Below are positions 20,116 through 32,685 of a stretch of 64,000 bases of DNA, piece by piece. A program made the translations under genes and the position numbers. Source of the stretch: Argyresthia goedartella (lineage: Eukaryota; Arthropoda; Insecta; Lepidoptera; Argyresthiidae); assembly GCA_949825045.1 (NCBI GenBank), contig OX463808.1, positions 28,767,674 through 28,831,673 on the forward strand, read 5' to 3'. The notes under the pieces were generated by a model. The model made no database searches, was not told the origin of the DNA, and saw nothing but the letters and a program-made list of their open reading frames with translations. Numbering within the stretch: position 1 is the stretch's first letter; every line of letters starts with the position of its first letter.

Positions 20116-22317
20116 TGAAGTACCTTAGTCTAATGTCACATGTCGAAAATTTAAAACAAAATAAGAAAGAAAATCGGCGGGAAGCTCCTGTCATGTCATT
20201 CTTTGCAATTTGTTGCTGTTATATGATTCTTGTTTCACGATCACTTCTATGCCATTGTTTTATTTTCTCGCAATCTAAGTGAAAAGCACTGTGTATAACT
20301 CGGTCATAAGCCCCATTTTACCTTCGACTTAACTATCTACCATTGCCTGCGGCTCGGGTGGATATCAACGTCTCGGATGAAATGGTGTGTTTTTGCCCTT
20401 GTTGTACAATCTACTATTTCACTTCTCATGCTCGAAAAGTCTTTCTTTATGCTGGATGTAGGCTGCATAAAATCACATTTTATGCACTATTTACTGGTGC
20501 ATAAAGGGTTATCGTCATCTAGACTAAGACAATTGAGTCTTTCAGCCTGACAGACGAGGTAACTGCATTAAATAAAGTTGTTATTCTATGTTGCATGAAA
20601 ATAAAGTAAACTAAAAACTAATAAAAACCAGTGTTATTAACAAAAACATTAAAAAATCAAGGTATGACTCGGCAGTATCGCGTACGACCTAACCTAAAAA
20701 TTACATGCAGAAAAAAAAAATAGCGGGAAAGAGACTTGTTTTTGACTTTTATTTAATAGTTTTCTTTGCAAAACTTGTTGTTTTACGAAAATTAATCTTA
20801 CACCTAACAGACTAATGGAAAAAAAGCAAAAGGCGTTATTGAACAGTCATTGCCGCCTAAATCCAAGCAAATTTATCTTGGAACATAAGTATTTTTTACA
20901 ATATCACTGTTTTATTTCCTCGTAATCGAAGTGAAAAGCAGACTCGGCCTTAAACCCATTTTATCCTCGCCTTAATTATCTAATATATATACCTACCATA
21001 AATCTTGGATAAAATGGCTTGTTTTATGACCTTGTTGTATAATCTACTATTATTCTTGCGTATAATATAATATATCTTCTGAATTAATCAAACATTAAAA
21101 AAAACTATCATTTTCTAACTACCTAAAAAGCAAATGAGTTCGTCCATCCTAACCACGCACGTAAAACAGTTTGTCTGCCACTTATCTTTTCACAATAACT
21201 ACTTTTATCCCCAGTGACATTGACGCCACTAGCGCTGCAACCTCTGCAGGCGTGATGATATCCTAAATTTCCTGAAGCTTCAAATGATGTGGGTAGCGAG
21301 GGTACAGAAGGTTCTCAAATTACGAATAGAAGAATCACCACCCAGGTAGGGTTGTAACATAAATGTAGGTATGATTAACTAAAGTATAATAGAGCTGATC
21401 CAGACCAAGCCTAGATCTAGCTCACAATAGATTGTGGTATCACTGTCTATTGTATCCTGATTCTTTTATCTACAGTAGTCCATATTGCAGGTACTGAACC
21501 AGAAAAAAGATCAAACCTAAGTAAAACATTCATCTAAGTGCATGTGATAAAGCTGTGGTTTACGCGTGTCTCAGTCATTAATTACTAACAAATAATCACT
21601 ATTTACATACAGTATTTAGGATCGAGTTAGAGTTAGGCCATCTCTATTTATGCTCTGATTTAACCAATAAGTATATTTTGAGCTCCTTATCCTAGAAATA
21701 ATCAAGCTTAGATAAAAGATATAATTGCTAATTCGAACCTCTAGAATGCGCCATAACTCCAATTTTTTTGGTCAAAATACTGACTGTATGTAACGCGAGA
21801 AATCGCAATCAAGCTGGAAACACCAACTCACTTACACCACGTCCCCAGCAATTACTCCACGTTTTAATAAGAGCATCATTGAAAAGTCCAAACAGATTAG
21901 TCTGCCAACCTTACAACAATACCAATTTGTTTGAAGACCTTACGAACAACTTTTTAATAGTCCCGATCTACAGGCGCGCCGCTCACAAAACATACAACAG
22001 TATCATTTGACAATTTGTGAGCAATCTCTGCATTGTCGCCGCTCTTTATTCAACGGCAAATAATAGACGGAAAATTGTCATTCCAATTGTGGCCAGGTCA
22101 TTGTTGAGCTAATGATCGGTATTCAAACTGCTGGGCTCGGGAATCACCAGTTCGTTACAGTTCCAGAGCATTCTGGACGAGTTTTTGGTGACACGAATGT
22201 TTTTTTGGATTTTATTTACTGTGTGGATGCCATGGATGCTAAAAGATTCAAGAAAAGCTGTGTATCTTTGTGAGATGTGTTTAATCATTAAGATTCTCAA
22301 ATTGAAACGAGGATAAG
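20116..22317. other. Intergenic upstream of the SoxB-like gene
   Basis: AT-rich. Open frames such as 21768-22010 have no domain. Within 310 bp of the start codon are several Sox-core-like sites: ACAATTTGT near 22010, CATTGT at 22031 and CATTGTT at 22099. No convincing TATA box was identified. Confidence 0.45.
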
Positions 22318-22998
22318 ATGTCTTATCAATTCGAGTTACAAATGCCAATGAAACCAATCCAAAAACTGCCAAGAAACCCAAACCCTTACCACATTAAAAG
22401 ACCAATGAACGCCTTCATGGTTTGGTCTCGCCTACAAAGAAAGAAGATCTCACTAAAGAACCCTAAGCTACACAACTCCGAGATATCAAAGCAACTCGGC
22501 CACGAATGGAAGAGTTTGGATGAAATGGACAAACGCCCGTTCATCGACGAAGCAAAAAGGTTGCGGATCAAACATATGTTGGATTATCCCGACTACAAGT
22601 ACCGTCCTAGGAGGAAAAACAGGCCAGACACAGTCTTCACCAGCCCCCCAATGTACTCAATACGAGATCCGATGATAGAACTAGAGCAGCTGACAGACCC
22701 GTCAGCGAACTATCAAATAACACCTCTGAACTACTCTGACCACCAAATAATGTACAACAATATGTTAAGTTATACTGTGCCGCAGGTGCCTCAATCGACG
22801 TTTGTACCAAGGCCACAGAGTAAGGAGGAGATGTCAAGTACAGAGCTAAGGCCGCTGCCATCGATAGAGAGCATATCGCCAAGGCCATTTGCTGTCGTCA
22901 ACCAGCAGATGATGGTTAAGGCATACCAGGATCTACACTATGTGCCTCATGGAGAAGTTGCCAGGATATCGTACCATTACCCTTTTGGCGTTCAGTAG
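22318..22998 (+). CDS. Divergent SoxB-like HMG-box transcription factor
   Basis: Intronless, 226 residues. The HMG box spans about residues 25-98 with the Sox signature RPMNAFMVW, then [22 protein letters not shown] and PDYKYRPRR. An HMG box of this type bends DNA at ACAAWG-like sites in the nucleus. It groups with SoxB by [14 protein letters not shown] and the [10 protein letters not shown] end. It departs from the usual SoxB sequence at several otherwise constant places ([24 protein letters not shown]). The C-terminal 120 residues are Pro/Met/Tyr/Ser-rich and lack the RRPVxVxY ending seen in Dichaete. The start is the first ATG of the frame; no upstream exon is evident. It is probably a Sox21-type or lineage-specific paralogue in the insect SoxB cluster; I cannot name the orthologue. 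Codon use is ordinary to AT-leaning, unlike the GC-rich gene at 61.8 kb. Confidence 0.93.
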   Translation: MSYQFELQMPMKPIQKLPRNPNPYHIKRPMNAFMVWSRLQRKKISLKNPKLHNSEISKQLGHEWKSLDEMDKRPFIDEAKRLRIKHMLDYPDYKYRPRRKNRPDTVFTSPPMYSIRDPMIELEQLTDPSANYQITPLNYSDHQIMYNNMLSYTVPQVPQSTFVPRPQSKEEMSSTELRPLPSIESISPRPFAVVNQQMMVKAYQDLHYVPHGEVARISYHYPFGVQ

Positions 22999-23021
22999 GA
23001 ATGATCTGACGTTGGACAGGA

Positions 23022-23027
23022 AATAAA
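23022..23027 (+). promoter_or_regulatory. Candidate polyadenylation signal
   Basis: AATAAA lies 24 bases after the stop codon of the SoxB-like gene. Another AATAAA occurs near 23317. Which is used cannot be told from sequence. Confidence 0.4.
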
Positions 23028-25270
23028 ATATTTGTTACCCACGTTGAAAATGTGCCGTTCGGACCTCACATTGTTCTGTTATTTGCATATATGCAATATT
23101 TTTATTATTTGCATACTGATTAACTTGATCGTTGTTAAAATTTATGTACACACAAATTAGATGCCATAAATATATCGGTCCATAGATTTGTATTAATTAG
23201 TTTAGCAGATCTCTTTTCTGTTACATGGTTAAGTAGGTATTGATAGTTTAAACAACTAACTCACCCTTATACTCAAATTAAAGTTTGTGTCAGTGTTGAG
23301 TAAATGTAATAAGGTTTAAATAAATATCAGACCAAGGTCCTTAGTTTTATTTAGGGTCGAATAAACAATTATTTCAGTATCGCGTTTCAGAAATCTCTAA
23401 GCTAATAAGGATAACCTAAGTTTGACAGTTAATTTAAGTAGTTAACGAAGTGCTATAAACGTTAATACCATAAAATATTGGTACATTTTAATTTTCATGT
23501 TTAGATTGAATGAGTAATGGTTAAAAGACCAATCCTTCGAAATTAAAAAAACTCAAGGCTCAAATTCGTTAGATATCCATACCCCATTGGTTCAGTGAGT
23601 GATATGATACCGAGACAGGACCAGTCGGAAGGAGTTTGAGTAGAAATAATGTACTGTCAATGACTCAGTACTATTTTAACGGCGAGATTGATGACAGTGC
23701 CATCTTTCGTGTAATTGATTTGGATGTTTTCGGGAGGGTGTGTCAGGTTTTGAGTTTAGAAACGGCGACAGTAATTTTGTGTTTTTCCGGTCGCTTGCCG
23801 CGCGCACGGTCAGTTTCAGAATGATATACGTGAGCATCCATTATCGTATGTTTTGTTGGCTGTTTAGCACCAGCGATGGTCTAAGTAGTGTGTCATGAAG
23901 AATTTGAGACTTTGACAATATGTACATAGTTTCAAAAGTTTAACGATCACCTATTGAACTCAACTGATTTAAATGACATTATCCCATGCCATATTTTTAC
24001 TTAGAAATACGGCCTAAGGACGATAGTAATTTCTTTTTGAATCTAATAGTAGAACAGAGTACTGAGGCTGGACACATCCGTTGTGTTAGTGTTTGTTGGC
24101 CAACTTGGTTTTCGTCTCAGTGGCTGACTTAAATTCTTATTAGTTTATCACACCTATATGCATAGAAATAATTCGCCTTAAGTTTAACACAACAGACTCA
24201 ATGAACGCGGCGCCAAATTGGAAATCATAATTAACAAAATTCGATTTCGTTCAAACAAAACGTTTGATTGAATTCGTTCGAATGTTCTTGAAAGGGCTTA
24301 CGACGTAGTTTCTAATCTAGCAATCAACGGATCACGAAAATAATTGTTGTATTAATTAATTTGAATTCATTGTTGCTTTCGCGAATGAAAACCGCCACTT
24401 GGTAACAAAACGCAAAATATACATTCTAATAAGCTTTCCATTAATTGGTAGATTGGAATAACGAATATTAACAGTGTGCAGTAAATATCTAGCGCTGATA
24501 CTACACCTACACAAAATGTTGACTTGAAAACTGGAAATTGTGAAAAAGTGACAATATAGGTAATTAGGTATGCTCTTACTCGTAGTAGTTGATAAGTCGC
24601 AGTATTTGCCTAGTCAACCTCAGAACAATAACTAAAACATAGATGTATATATATATATATATATATCTCTCTCAAGTTCGTTTATGCCATACGTGATGTT
24701 TAAAAGAGGGACAAATATTACGTTCTCAGCTATTAGAAATAGGAAGTTTTGTCAGCCCCATGGACGTAGTATTCTAGATTATTAACAATTCCCTGATCGA
24801 CCCTAATCTACTCTCTTGCTTCACGAGGTGAACGATTTTGTGATAAAATCTATAAGCCGTAATCTAGTTCTGAAAATTAGGTTCTATGAAAATGTTCTTT
24901 AAAAGAGACAAGCCCACACCTTGGCAAGAAATGGCAGCAACTTAGGTGACATATTAGCGTGTATAATAAATAACACAAACCAAAAATTTCATTTAAAATA
25001 CACGGAGTCTGCAATGTCTGCAAATATTACTATGTTTTTTTTTGTACCTTTCTCACCAAAGTTATTATTTCAAAAACAGAAGTCTGGTTTTAATATTTAG
25101 GTAATATTTCACATCAAAATAATTATTTTCTCATGATAACACCATGTTTATATCAAAGTTTAACCAAGATGGTCTTGTTTTCCTTGTTGTTATCGTTCAC
25201 ACAACGCAAAAATAAAGTTATTACTGCATAACTTTTTACAAATACAAATACGTTTATTGTTCTTAGACAT
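23028..25270. other. Intergenic, nothing recognised
   Basis: Contains a (TA)n microsatellite at about 24645-24666. No gene or identifiable element; it is one of the least repeat-like stretches next to the Sox gene. Confidence 0.5.
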
Positions 25271-25274
25271 GGTA

Positions 25275-25556
25275 ACATACTACGACGGTGTCGCGGCCAA
25301 GGCTGTGCTTCCCAAGCGACAGGTCCCGGGTTCGAATCCCGGCTTGGGAGGAAGAAAAAAAATCCCAAGGTCTTGGATGTTTACATGATTCTGACGAAGC
25401 TGTTTCTGGTTTCCACGATACAGGATATCTTAGTGTGGGGCCAGAACCAATGAGTAAGTGCCTGTATGTAAATGGTTTGTTATGATATGTTAATAGGGTA
25501 ACATAATATTTAGCAGGACTGACTGCACATCTTGCTATGTTGTGACAATAAAAATG
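25275..25556 (+). mobile_element. tRNA-derived SINE, family 2, copy 1
   Basis: B-box GGTTCGAATCC at about 25328-25340 follows a degraded A-box. The body has CTTGGATGTTTACATGATTC, GGTTTCCACGATACAGG and GTGTGGGGCCAGAACCAATG. The same order occurs at 46855-47075. It is a Pol III-type retroposon and not a functional tRNA. Confidence 0.8.
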
Positions 25557-26334
25557 CAAATAATAATTTTGTTAAAAAAAGGTAGGTACTCATTTTTTTA
25601 GGAAAATGTCAACACTATTTAACAAAAAAAACAATTACACATGATAGATTAATAATATAATATTAGCACGAGCACGAGAGTCTATTTTTTTTGTTGTTGT
25701 AGTTATCGACTCCATTTTATGTCTTCATGACAATTATATGCTTATAATTATTTTACGATTATATGCATCTGTAGCCCAATGCCTTACTTAAGCACATTGG
25801 GCTGCCTCTTCTCAATGACTCATGGCGTTCACCAGCACCATTGAACCATATTTTCATTAATTTGTCATCATTTGGAAACTTATAATCAAGATACAAGATT
25901 AATTTGATACTTCTGAATCCAACACCTTACAGCTTACAGGCATCAGCAAAACAATATTTTTTATTTATTTAACCAAACCTACAAAGACCTACTAATATTT
26001 ACCTAGAATTACATGACTGATTGATTACTCAAAGAAATATATATTTTTTTAATAAAATGCCTGCTTCGAAATATTTATATTCGCTAATACTCCAATTCCG
26101 TCCAAAATACCATTTTTTGAATGTTTTTATTCGGTCCAGTAGTTTGGTTTCTGAAGCAAAAAAACTGCAATTAAGATGTCATCCAGGTAAACTAAATTGC
26201 GTATTATTGCTTCACTGAATCAGTTGTGTTTAGGGTCATTGTCATTAAATGAATTCTGTCTATAAGTACCGTATATTCGTTTATGTCATATGTAAGTAAT
26301 ACTTGTGGATTTGACTGTCAGACATACAGATTTA
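25557..26334. other. Intergenic, nothing recognised
   Basis: AT-rich; a small open frame at 26021-26218 has no recognisable domain. Confidence 0.4.
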
Positions 26335-26500
26335 GTAGTCTTTTTTGTTGGAGGGGAAAAAAATGGAATTGCCAAGTCTAAGTCCTCACATATTGGCATC
26401 AGCTCGTGTGGTATACGGACTAAAAACAACCCTTTTGGTTTTACAGCTATCTGTCTAAGACTTTACTGTGAGCCATGGAAATTTAGTAGCCATGTTTATT
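26335..26500 (+). repeat. Interspersed repeat (inverse of 40490-40680)
   Basis: TTTTTTGTTGGAGGGGAAAA, ATCAGCTCGTGTGGTATACG and TTACTGTGAGCCATGG occur inverted at 40490-40680. It causes the incidental open frame starting at 26305. Confidence 0.75.
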
Positions 26501-27644
26501 TTGTGGACATTCGCATACTGACCGGAGAGGAAGAAATAGGGATTGATTTTTTTAAAGCTTTTAATTGGTCAATTATTAGTGGTGTTTACGTTGGTCATCA
26601 TGAGATGAGATGCAATCTGGCATTTTTTCAATTATGTGCCTTATATTCGTATTGTATTAATTAGACAGGTTTCGAAGTATCGTTTTCTTTTGTATATATA
26701 GACGAAAATGGCATCCCGACCTGGGAGAAAGAAAGAGGACTTGAAGTCGGTTTTCTGAAGTTTTTAACTTGGTGGTATCCCGCTATGTGGTGGTGATGGT
26801 GGTAATAGCTGTTCGCAGTCAGTTTAGATGACAGCGTACAATATCGTTTAATTGTATTTGTTTCCTGTCTGTCTAATTAAAGAAACCACATCAATGTCGG
26901 CACAAATTACTATGTTCTCTATAAGTACACAACTACTAGCAAATAATAATTAAAAAGCCAATGAAATAAAATATTCAAGTAAATTCTGGAATGATTCTAT
27001 TACGAAGAAAAATCCAGCTGCTCCACTCGTTTATCTCACTTTTACTCTTAAAGGTGGGTATCTATATAAACGATGTCTACGTGTGAAGATGTTTTCTCAC
27101 TGAAACACAGTAATATAATATCCTTTTTGAATTATGAAATCATTTCACAAGTAGAATGACTAGACACTCTTGTTATGCTCAGATCAGAAGCAAGTATGTG
27201 TTCAATTATTTGAAAATAGTTCTCTAAAGCATAGGCTTTAGAGATACAGGGCTGTACAACCTGCAAGATTCATATTGAAAGTTGTTCAGAATGATGTCCA
27301 TAACAACCTCCAAAAACATTCTATAACTGTAACAAAAAGGTGTACAGGTTTTGTTACAGTATCTATAACTGTAACAAAAAAGGTATAGACATGTTTTAGG
27401 GGGTAATAAGGGACATAATTCTGAACATCTTTCACTATGAATCCGATTTGATGAGAACAACTTTAATATTGACTTTTCAATACAGTTTGGGCCGGGCTAT
27501 CAGCTGTTTTGTACGCAGAACGGATATATAAAGTTGCTCTAATCAAATCGGTTTCATAGTAAAAGTTGTTCAGAATTATGCCCACACAACACTTCCTGTT
27601 ACAGCCTGTATAGAAGTTGTGAAGGTATGTTCGTATGTATGATT
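26501..27644. other. Intergenic
   Basis: A small direct repeat CTATAACTGTAACAAAAAGG recurs near 27321 and 27362. No gene seen. Confidence 0.45.
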
Positions 27645-27815
27645 ATATAGTAATTATATAGTTTTATTGAGCAGAGGACTCTCCTTTTGTACAAATTTTC
27701 CTGTCCTGCCTAGGTTTGCTGGTAGCCATCTCTCTTTAGATATAGGCTTGCCTTTGCTCATAAAATGTATTGTTACCTTACCATTATGACTTCTGTGCAA
27801 TAAAGAATATGAATA
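27645..27815 (+). mobile_element. LINE 3' UTR fragment, copy 2
   Basis: CCTGTCCTGCCTAGGTTTGC, TTGCCTTTGCTCATAAAATG and GTGCAATAAAGAATATGAAT, as at 11440-11625. Only the 3' end remains. Confidence 0.8.
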
Positions 27816-28279
27816 TTGCTTTGAAACGAACGTCATATACATAATCCTTGCGCCGTCTTATATGCCACACTTAAGTTGAATGATGGATGAATCGTTGGCA
27901 TCGTTGCTCTATATCGCTATCCAGCTATGCCTTTCCTCACAGATTCGTATATACATTCGCGCGCATAAATGGGGCAAAAGTTGAATATAGGATGCCGTTT
28001 CGTTCCTCACATATGACATTTTGTACGTTTTCGTATTCAACTCTTGCTCGTTTTCTGAATTTCATCACAGCGCTTTGTCGTCGACCAAAACCACACGGTG
28101 AATACTCTTGTCGCTTTCATGCGAAAGGGGGTACATTGTGCGGTCGGGACGAATGGTGGGGCTTGAATTTGTATGCCAAAATAATACTTCTATTTACAAA
28201 AACATACTTATTATGAATATAGTTATTGTTTATGTAACGATCCTCTTCGTATTTCCAACAAACAATAAATAAGGGGAAA

Positions 28280-28665
28280 TATTATAAGGACCGACTTTAA
28301 ATCCATTGAGCGCATGACCATAAACAACGGATTTTCCTGAAATGAGCGAAAAATATACTGAATTGCGCGACACAACTACTGATTTGCATGACTAAGTTAC
28401 TGAATGGTTAAGCCACCGCTTAGTGGTCGAAGTGGTGGGTCGGGGTAAGTGAAGGATAAACGGGGTGAGCGAATCAAAGCCCCTTAAATCCTTCGTTTTA
28501 GGTTGAACAGGTTAAGAACAACAAAATCCAACGCTCGTTTTGTATTTTATGCTGTTATTAGATTTCTAGTCGAAGGATTCAGCAATTTCGTCACACGAAG
28601 CCAGTATTTATGGATGCGCTCATTTAATGTCGCAATTCAGTAATTCAGTCAGGCGTAACGAGTAT
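28280..28665 (-). mobile_element. Fold-back element containing the shared core
   Basis: GAGCGCAT near 28308 and its inverse ATGCGCTC near 28614, plus ACTGAATTGCG and CGCAATTCAGT blocks, frame a core at 28441-28526 (minus) that matches the shared GTTCAACCTAA / GAAGGAT / GCTCACCCC sequence. Exact ends are uncertain. Confidence 0.5.
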
Positions 28666-29998
28666 TTTTGCCAAGAAAAAACTGGAGTTACTATCTACAT
28701 TTAAACGTTGCCCATAAATAAGTATCCGCTTCTAAACAGCCATTACAACTTAGCAATAAGTGCACAATTTCATTAACATAAATACGCCATAAACGTCAAT
28801 TTGTCGCAATCTAGAGTCGCAAATAAAGAAATAAACAGATAAATATCATAAAAGGCGATAACCCCCAATAATGTTTAGCTCACCCTAATGTGTCACACAA
28901 TGCTGGATATGATGGTGAATCGTACGAGAATGAATTGTGCGTATTTTCGGAACTCTATTAAGACGTGTCAAATGATTCGGAACTTATAGCCGGGTGCGGA
29001 GTGCGGACGTCCGAGGCAATTTATTTGTTTATCTGCCCCCACCATTGTAGTTTCAGTAAACTACTGTTATTGTGTTAATAAATATCACAACTTTTATTAG
29101 ATACAATAATCTAATCTTCTATACGGACGATTTTTCAATCCTTAGGTAACGTTTATCTGGGGAGGTTGATCCGGTGAAATGTCAAAACAGCTATGTGTCT
29201 GTTTATCTGACGGGGACTGAAAAATCCCCCATTAGAACATAAAAAAGATGCCCTCGAACTTTGATAAGAGACTTTGCGTGTTATTTTGGCGATATTTCTT
29301 GAGTGAAGCTTAGTTCTTCATACAGCTTACATATTTATAGAAATATACTTCTACTAATATACTAATTTAAAACGTAAATTCAATCCTAAGTAGAGGCCTA
29401 ATATATAATCGGGTCCATACTACTAAAAACTTAACATTTTTTACGTCTGCAATCAACACCTAAACATTGATTTGAAAAACCCAAACAAGCAAACACAATC
29501 AAATTAAACACCGCTCGCCGCGCCGTGGCAGATGTTCAAACAGACGGACAAAATCAACACTAATTCTATCAATCAGAAACCCATTACCGAACGTTTTCAA
29601 TTAGCCGAAGAATTATTTATTTTACACCCTAAAGCAGTTGCTGTCCAATAAACAACATACATTGTGTTTTCTATAAAATTGTCGATTTACGTCAATTGAA
29701 AATTGTAACATTTTTTCCACTACGTTTGATGATTAGGTACAATTGTTGTTTGGCAGTTTTATAGTTTAGGTGTAGATATCTTTAAAACCGTTTTAGTTGT
29801 GTCTGTGCAGATGTTTTTATGGATTAATTAAGTAAAGAATTTCGTTATGGCCTGTTTCAAGAAGTCCCAATATGTTACAGATTCATCTGTCATTTTACAT
29901 TTAATATTTAAGATGAATGATTTATTCTTTTATAGTCACTTATTCAAGAGCTATACCAGTTTGCTGATACTTTAAGACGCGTCATGAACATGTTCGAC
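28666..29998. other. Intergenic, nothing recognised
   Basis: AT-rich, no open frame of note. Confidence 0.5.
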
Positions 29999-30247
29999 GA
30001 CCCGAATGGCCGAGTCGGCAGTGGCCCTGCCTACGAAGCCAAGGGTCCCGGGTTCGAGTCCCGGTGGGAGCAAATATTTGTTTGATGAGAACGGATGTTT
30101 GTACCCTAGTCATGGTTGTTTATCTATCTAAGTATAATATTTATCTATATAAGTATGTGTAGCGTTGTCTAGTACCCAAGATACAGGGAATCCTAGTTTG
30201 GGGCTTGATCAATGTGTGTAAATAGTGTCGAAGGTATTATTATTATA
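29999..30247 (+). mobile_element. tRNA-derived SINE, family 1, copy 1
   Basis: A-box TGGCCGAGTCGG fits TRGCNNAGYNGG exactly; B-box GGTTCGAGTCC follows about 45 bases later. The body has TGTACCCTAGTCATGGTTG and GTTGTCTAGTACCCAAGATA; it ends in an (ATT)n tail. Other copies: 44795-45043, 53775-54032 and 55660-55902 (minus). Confidence 0.92.
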
Positions 30248-31250
30248 ACGGCCAAATGCACAGTCTGCTGCTCAAATAAAGTGCTACTCAAATGTGATTC
30301 GCTGTAATTATTTGAGTGTCTAAGTAAATGTAACTCAATGGTGTCCGTCAAACTTTTAGCTTTCGGTTGTGCATCCTGGACTAGAGCCTAAATCTCACTT
30401 CGCTCGCTCTTTTCATGGACGTCTTAAAAATTTCATTTCATTTGTTTATTTGCTGTTTCACAGCGTCCAATACATAAAAATGCAATTAATTGAGAATTCG
30501 TAAAATGCCAATTACAATATAGGGCAAACAATAAAAAAACATGACGACGTAAACAAAATGAAAAATAATCCAAAACATGTGAGTAAGTGTACTTAACTGC
30601 TAAGTCCAACGACCAAGGTCTTGTCTTAAAATAAAACACTTGCTAAATTAAGTTGTTTACAAGCAGTTAAATCACTCACATACATGCTACATAAATACAT
30701 AGCGGTCGCCTTTTCTCATATGGGATGGCAGTGGCACGTGAAACAGTTATTCAATCCTCTATTCACGTAAAAGCTTTTAACTCTGACCCTCCAAAGCTCC
30801 CTTCGCGGTTAATTATAACCGGACGTCCGGTTTGATGGCGTCTCCGAGGGTGAGGGAGGGTGTGCGAAATATGCCGAGAGCCACTTAGTTAGATGGAGAT
30901 CCTTCTGCCTTCTTCTACATATAAGTATAGTTAGAAGTAGGCTGAATGATTTATTTATAGTTATTACCCTACAATAGATCTTTTACGGAGTTTATTAGTT
31001 GCAGATATTAGAGTGTAACACTATAGAGAAGTGTTACTACAAAAAATAATGTTTATTCAAAATTATCCACTAATAAGTACCTATTTTACATTATTACGAT
31101 CTGCCTTTCTGTGAAGTATTTACAATTTTTAATAATAACACATTATATAATTAAATTAAATACAATAAAATACAATGATATAAATCCGCCAAACGCTTCG
31201 TCATAACTAAACTTAAGAAACAAAATACACATCTATAAAAATAAACCGCC
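30248..31250. other. Intergenic, nothing recognised
   Basis: No gene. The small minus open frame at 30433-30639 has no domain. Confidence 0.45.
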
Positions 31251-31254
31251 CCAA

Positions 31255-31456
31255 GAAACGCCCGCACCAAATGTGCCCATTACACTTGCAGCATTACCGC
31301 GCTGCACAGCTAGCAAGAAACGCCCGCACCAAATGTGCCCATTACACTGGCAGCATTACCGCGCTGCACAGCTAGCAAGAAACGCCCGCACCAAATGTGC
31401 CCATTACACTGGCAGCATTACACTGGCAGCATTACCGCGCTGCACAGCTAGCAAGA
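31255..31456 (+). repeat. 62-bp tandem repeat, three copies
   Basis: CGCCCGCACCAAATGTGCCC ... CGCTGCACAGCTAGCAAG repeats at 62-bp spacing (31261, 31323, 31385). The last unit has an extra internal ~15-bp duplication (ATTACACTGGCAGC). The incidental open frame across it encodes repeats, not a known protein. Confidence 0.95.
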
Positions 31457-31494
31457 TCCTTTTAATTCAAGAAACACGTGTGCCAAGTTTTGTG

Positions 31495-31600
31495 AGGATC
31501 GCTTGAAAACTGTGGCCCCTAGACCGGACCTGACAGACACACATAGAGACAGACGAAAGCAAAATCGGCCTCCTATCTTGTCGAAATGGAGCCGCATTCC
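31495..31600 (+). repeat. Interspersed repeat (pair of 2208-2310)
   Basis: Inverse of the 2208-2310 copy, ending CTATCTTGTCGAAATGGAGC. Confidence 0.7.
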
Positions 31601-31707
31601 TACTACAAAAAATGATACATAGTACATTTTTGTTTTTAAACAAGTATTGAACAGGAGTATATTTTATTGTGGTTAGACCCTAGACCTTTTAAACTTAGTT
31701 CGTTTTT

Positions 31708-32122
31708 TAGGGTTCCGTACCCAACGGGTAAGAACGGAACCCTATTACTAAGACTTCGCTGTCCGTCCGTCCGTCCGTCCGTCCGTCTGTCACCAGGCTG
31801 TATCTCAAGAACCTAGCTAGCTATAGAGTTGAAATTTTCACAGATTATGTATTTCTGTTGCTGCTATAACAACAAATACTAAAAAACAGGATAAAATAAA
31901 TATTTAAGGGGGCTCCCATACAACAATACCACATACAAACTTATGGATGCACCTGGTTACGTACATGGGGTGTGAAAGTAACCGCACCAATAACTTTGTA
32001 AACAATATTTTGCTGTGTAAAATCCAAACTATTTACTCCATACCATCGCTTCCATTGAACGGTGGCACGGAACCCTTCGTGCGCGATTTAGACTCGCACT
32101 TGACCGTTTTTTTTTGCTTTTT
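31708..32122 (+). repeat. Interspersed repeat, near full length
   Basis: Opens TTAGGGTTCCGTACCCAACG, has a (GTCC)n run, then CACCAGGCTGTATCTCAAGA; ends GGCACGGAACCCTTCGTGCG and GACTCGCACTTGACCG. GGGTTCCGT / ACGGAACCC gives short inverted ends. Related pieces: 3231-3420, 5200-5395, 58647-59110. A widespread lepidopteran repeat type by recall. Confidence 0.75.
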
Positions 32123-32389
32123 GTGGTCTAATTGATTTCGTCTAGTTCAAGCAAACACCTATGAATTTTGAAATATTTTTTTTCATGTGAATTTCCCAGT
32201 TGTGACTATTTCACCCAATGTACATTTGTTTTTCAACTGCACATCCCTGTGATATTAATATGACAAATGAAACATTATTTGGCATAGCTCAATCATTGTT
32301 TACATTTGGTCTTAATTTCTCTTTCGGGGACAGCGAATGGTATAGAAGTCCTTAATTAAGACCTTAGGATTGACGCAAAAGTAAAGGGC

Positions 32390-32575
32390 TTATGTTTAAG
32401 CAATCACCAAAAACACACCTATTTTACTACCAATAAATTCGAAACGACCCCCAGAATAACTAAACGACCATCAAATTGTATTTGGATACATGATCACCAA
32501 ATTTTCTTTTATGTTTTGTGTACGTTTAAGTTAAGTTTATGTTTTAAGTATTTTTGTTGTTCTAAGAGCTTTCCC
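32390..32575 (+). repeat. Interspersed repeat, copy 1 of 2
   Basis: GGCTTATGTTTAA, ATAAATTCGAAACGACC, ATCACCAAA and GTTTTAAGTATTTTTGTTGT recur in order at 33959-34137. The 3' end resembles the left part of the shared core. Confidence 0.8.
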
Positions 32576-32685
32576 TTTCTGCTCACGCATAATTCCATTG
32601 ATATCCGTACACCCGCAATTCATAATTTTACTAAGACATAATAGAGGCAGCATTCCCCTCCCTCTTCCTAAGTGCGATTCCGATC

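Noticed and set aside
26305..26664. 119-codon protein gene
   Set aside because: Its first third is an interspersed repeat found inverted at 40.5 kb; no known domain.
27224..27460. Small cysteine-rich peptide gene (minus)
   Set aside because: The Cys/Tyr pattern comes from a short direct repeat, not from a secreted-peptide layout with a signal sequence.
29999..30070. Functional tRNA gene at SINE heads
   Set aside because: A and B boxes are good, but the body continues into a repeated 250-bp SINE with a simple tail; the same unit occurs four times.
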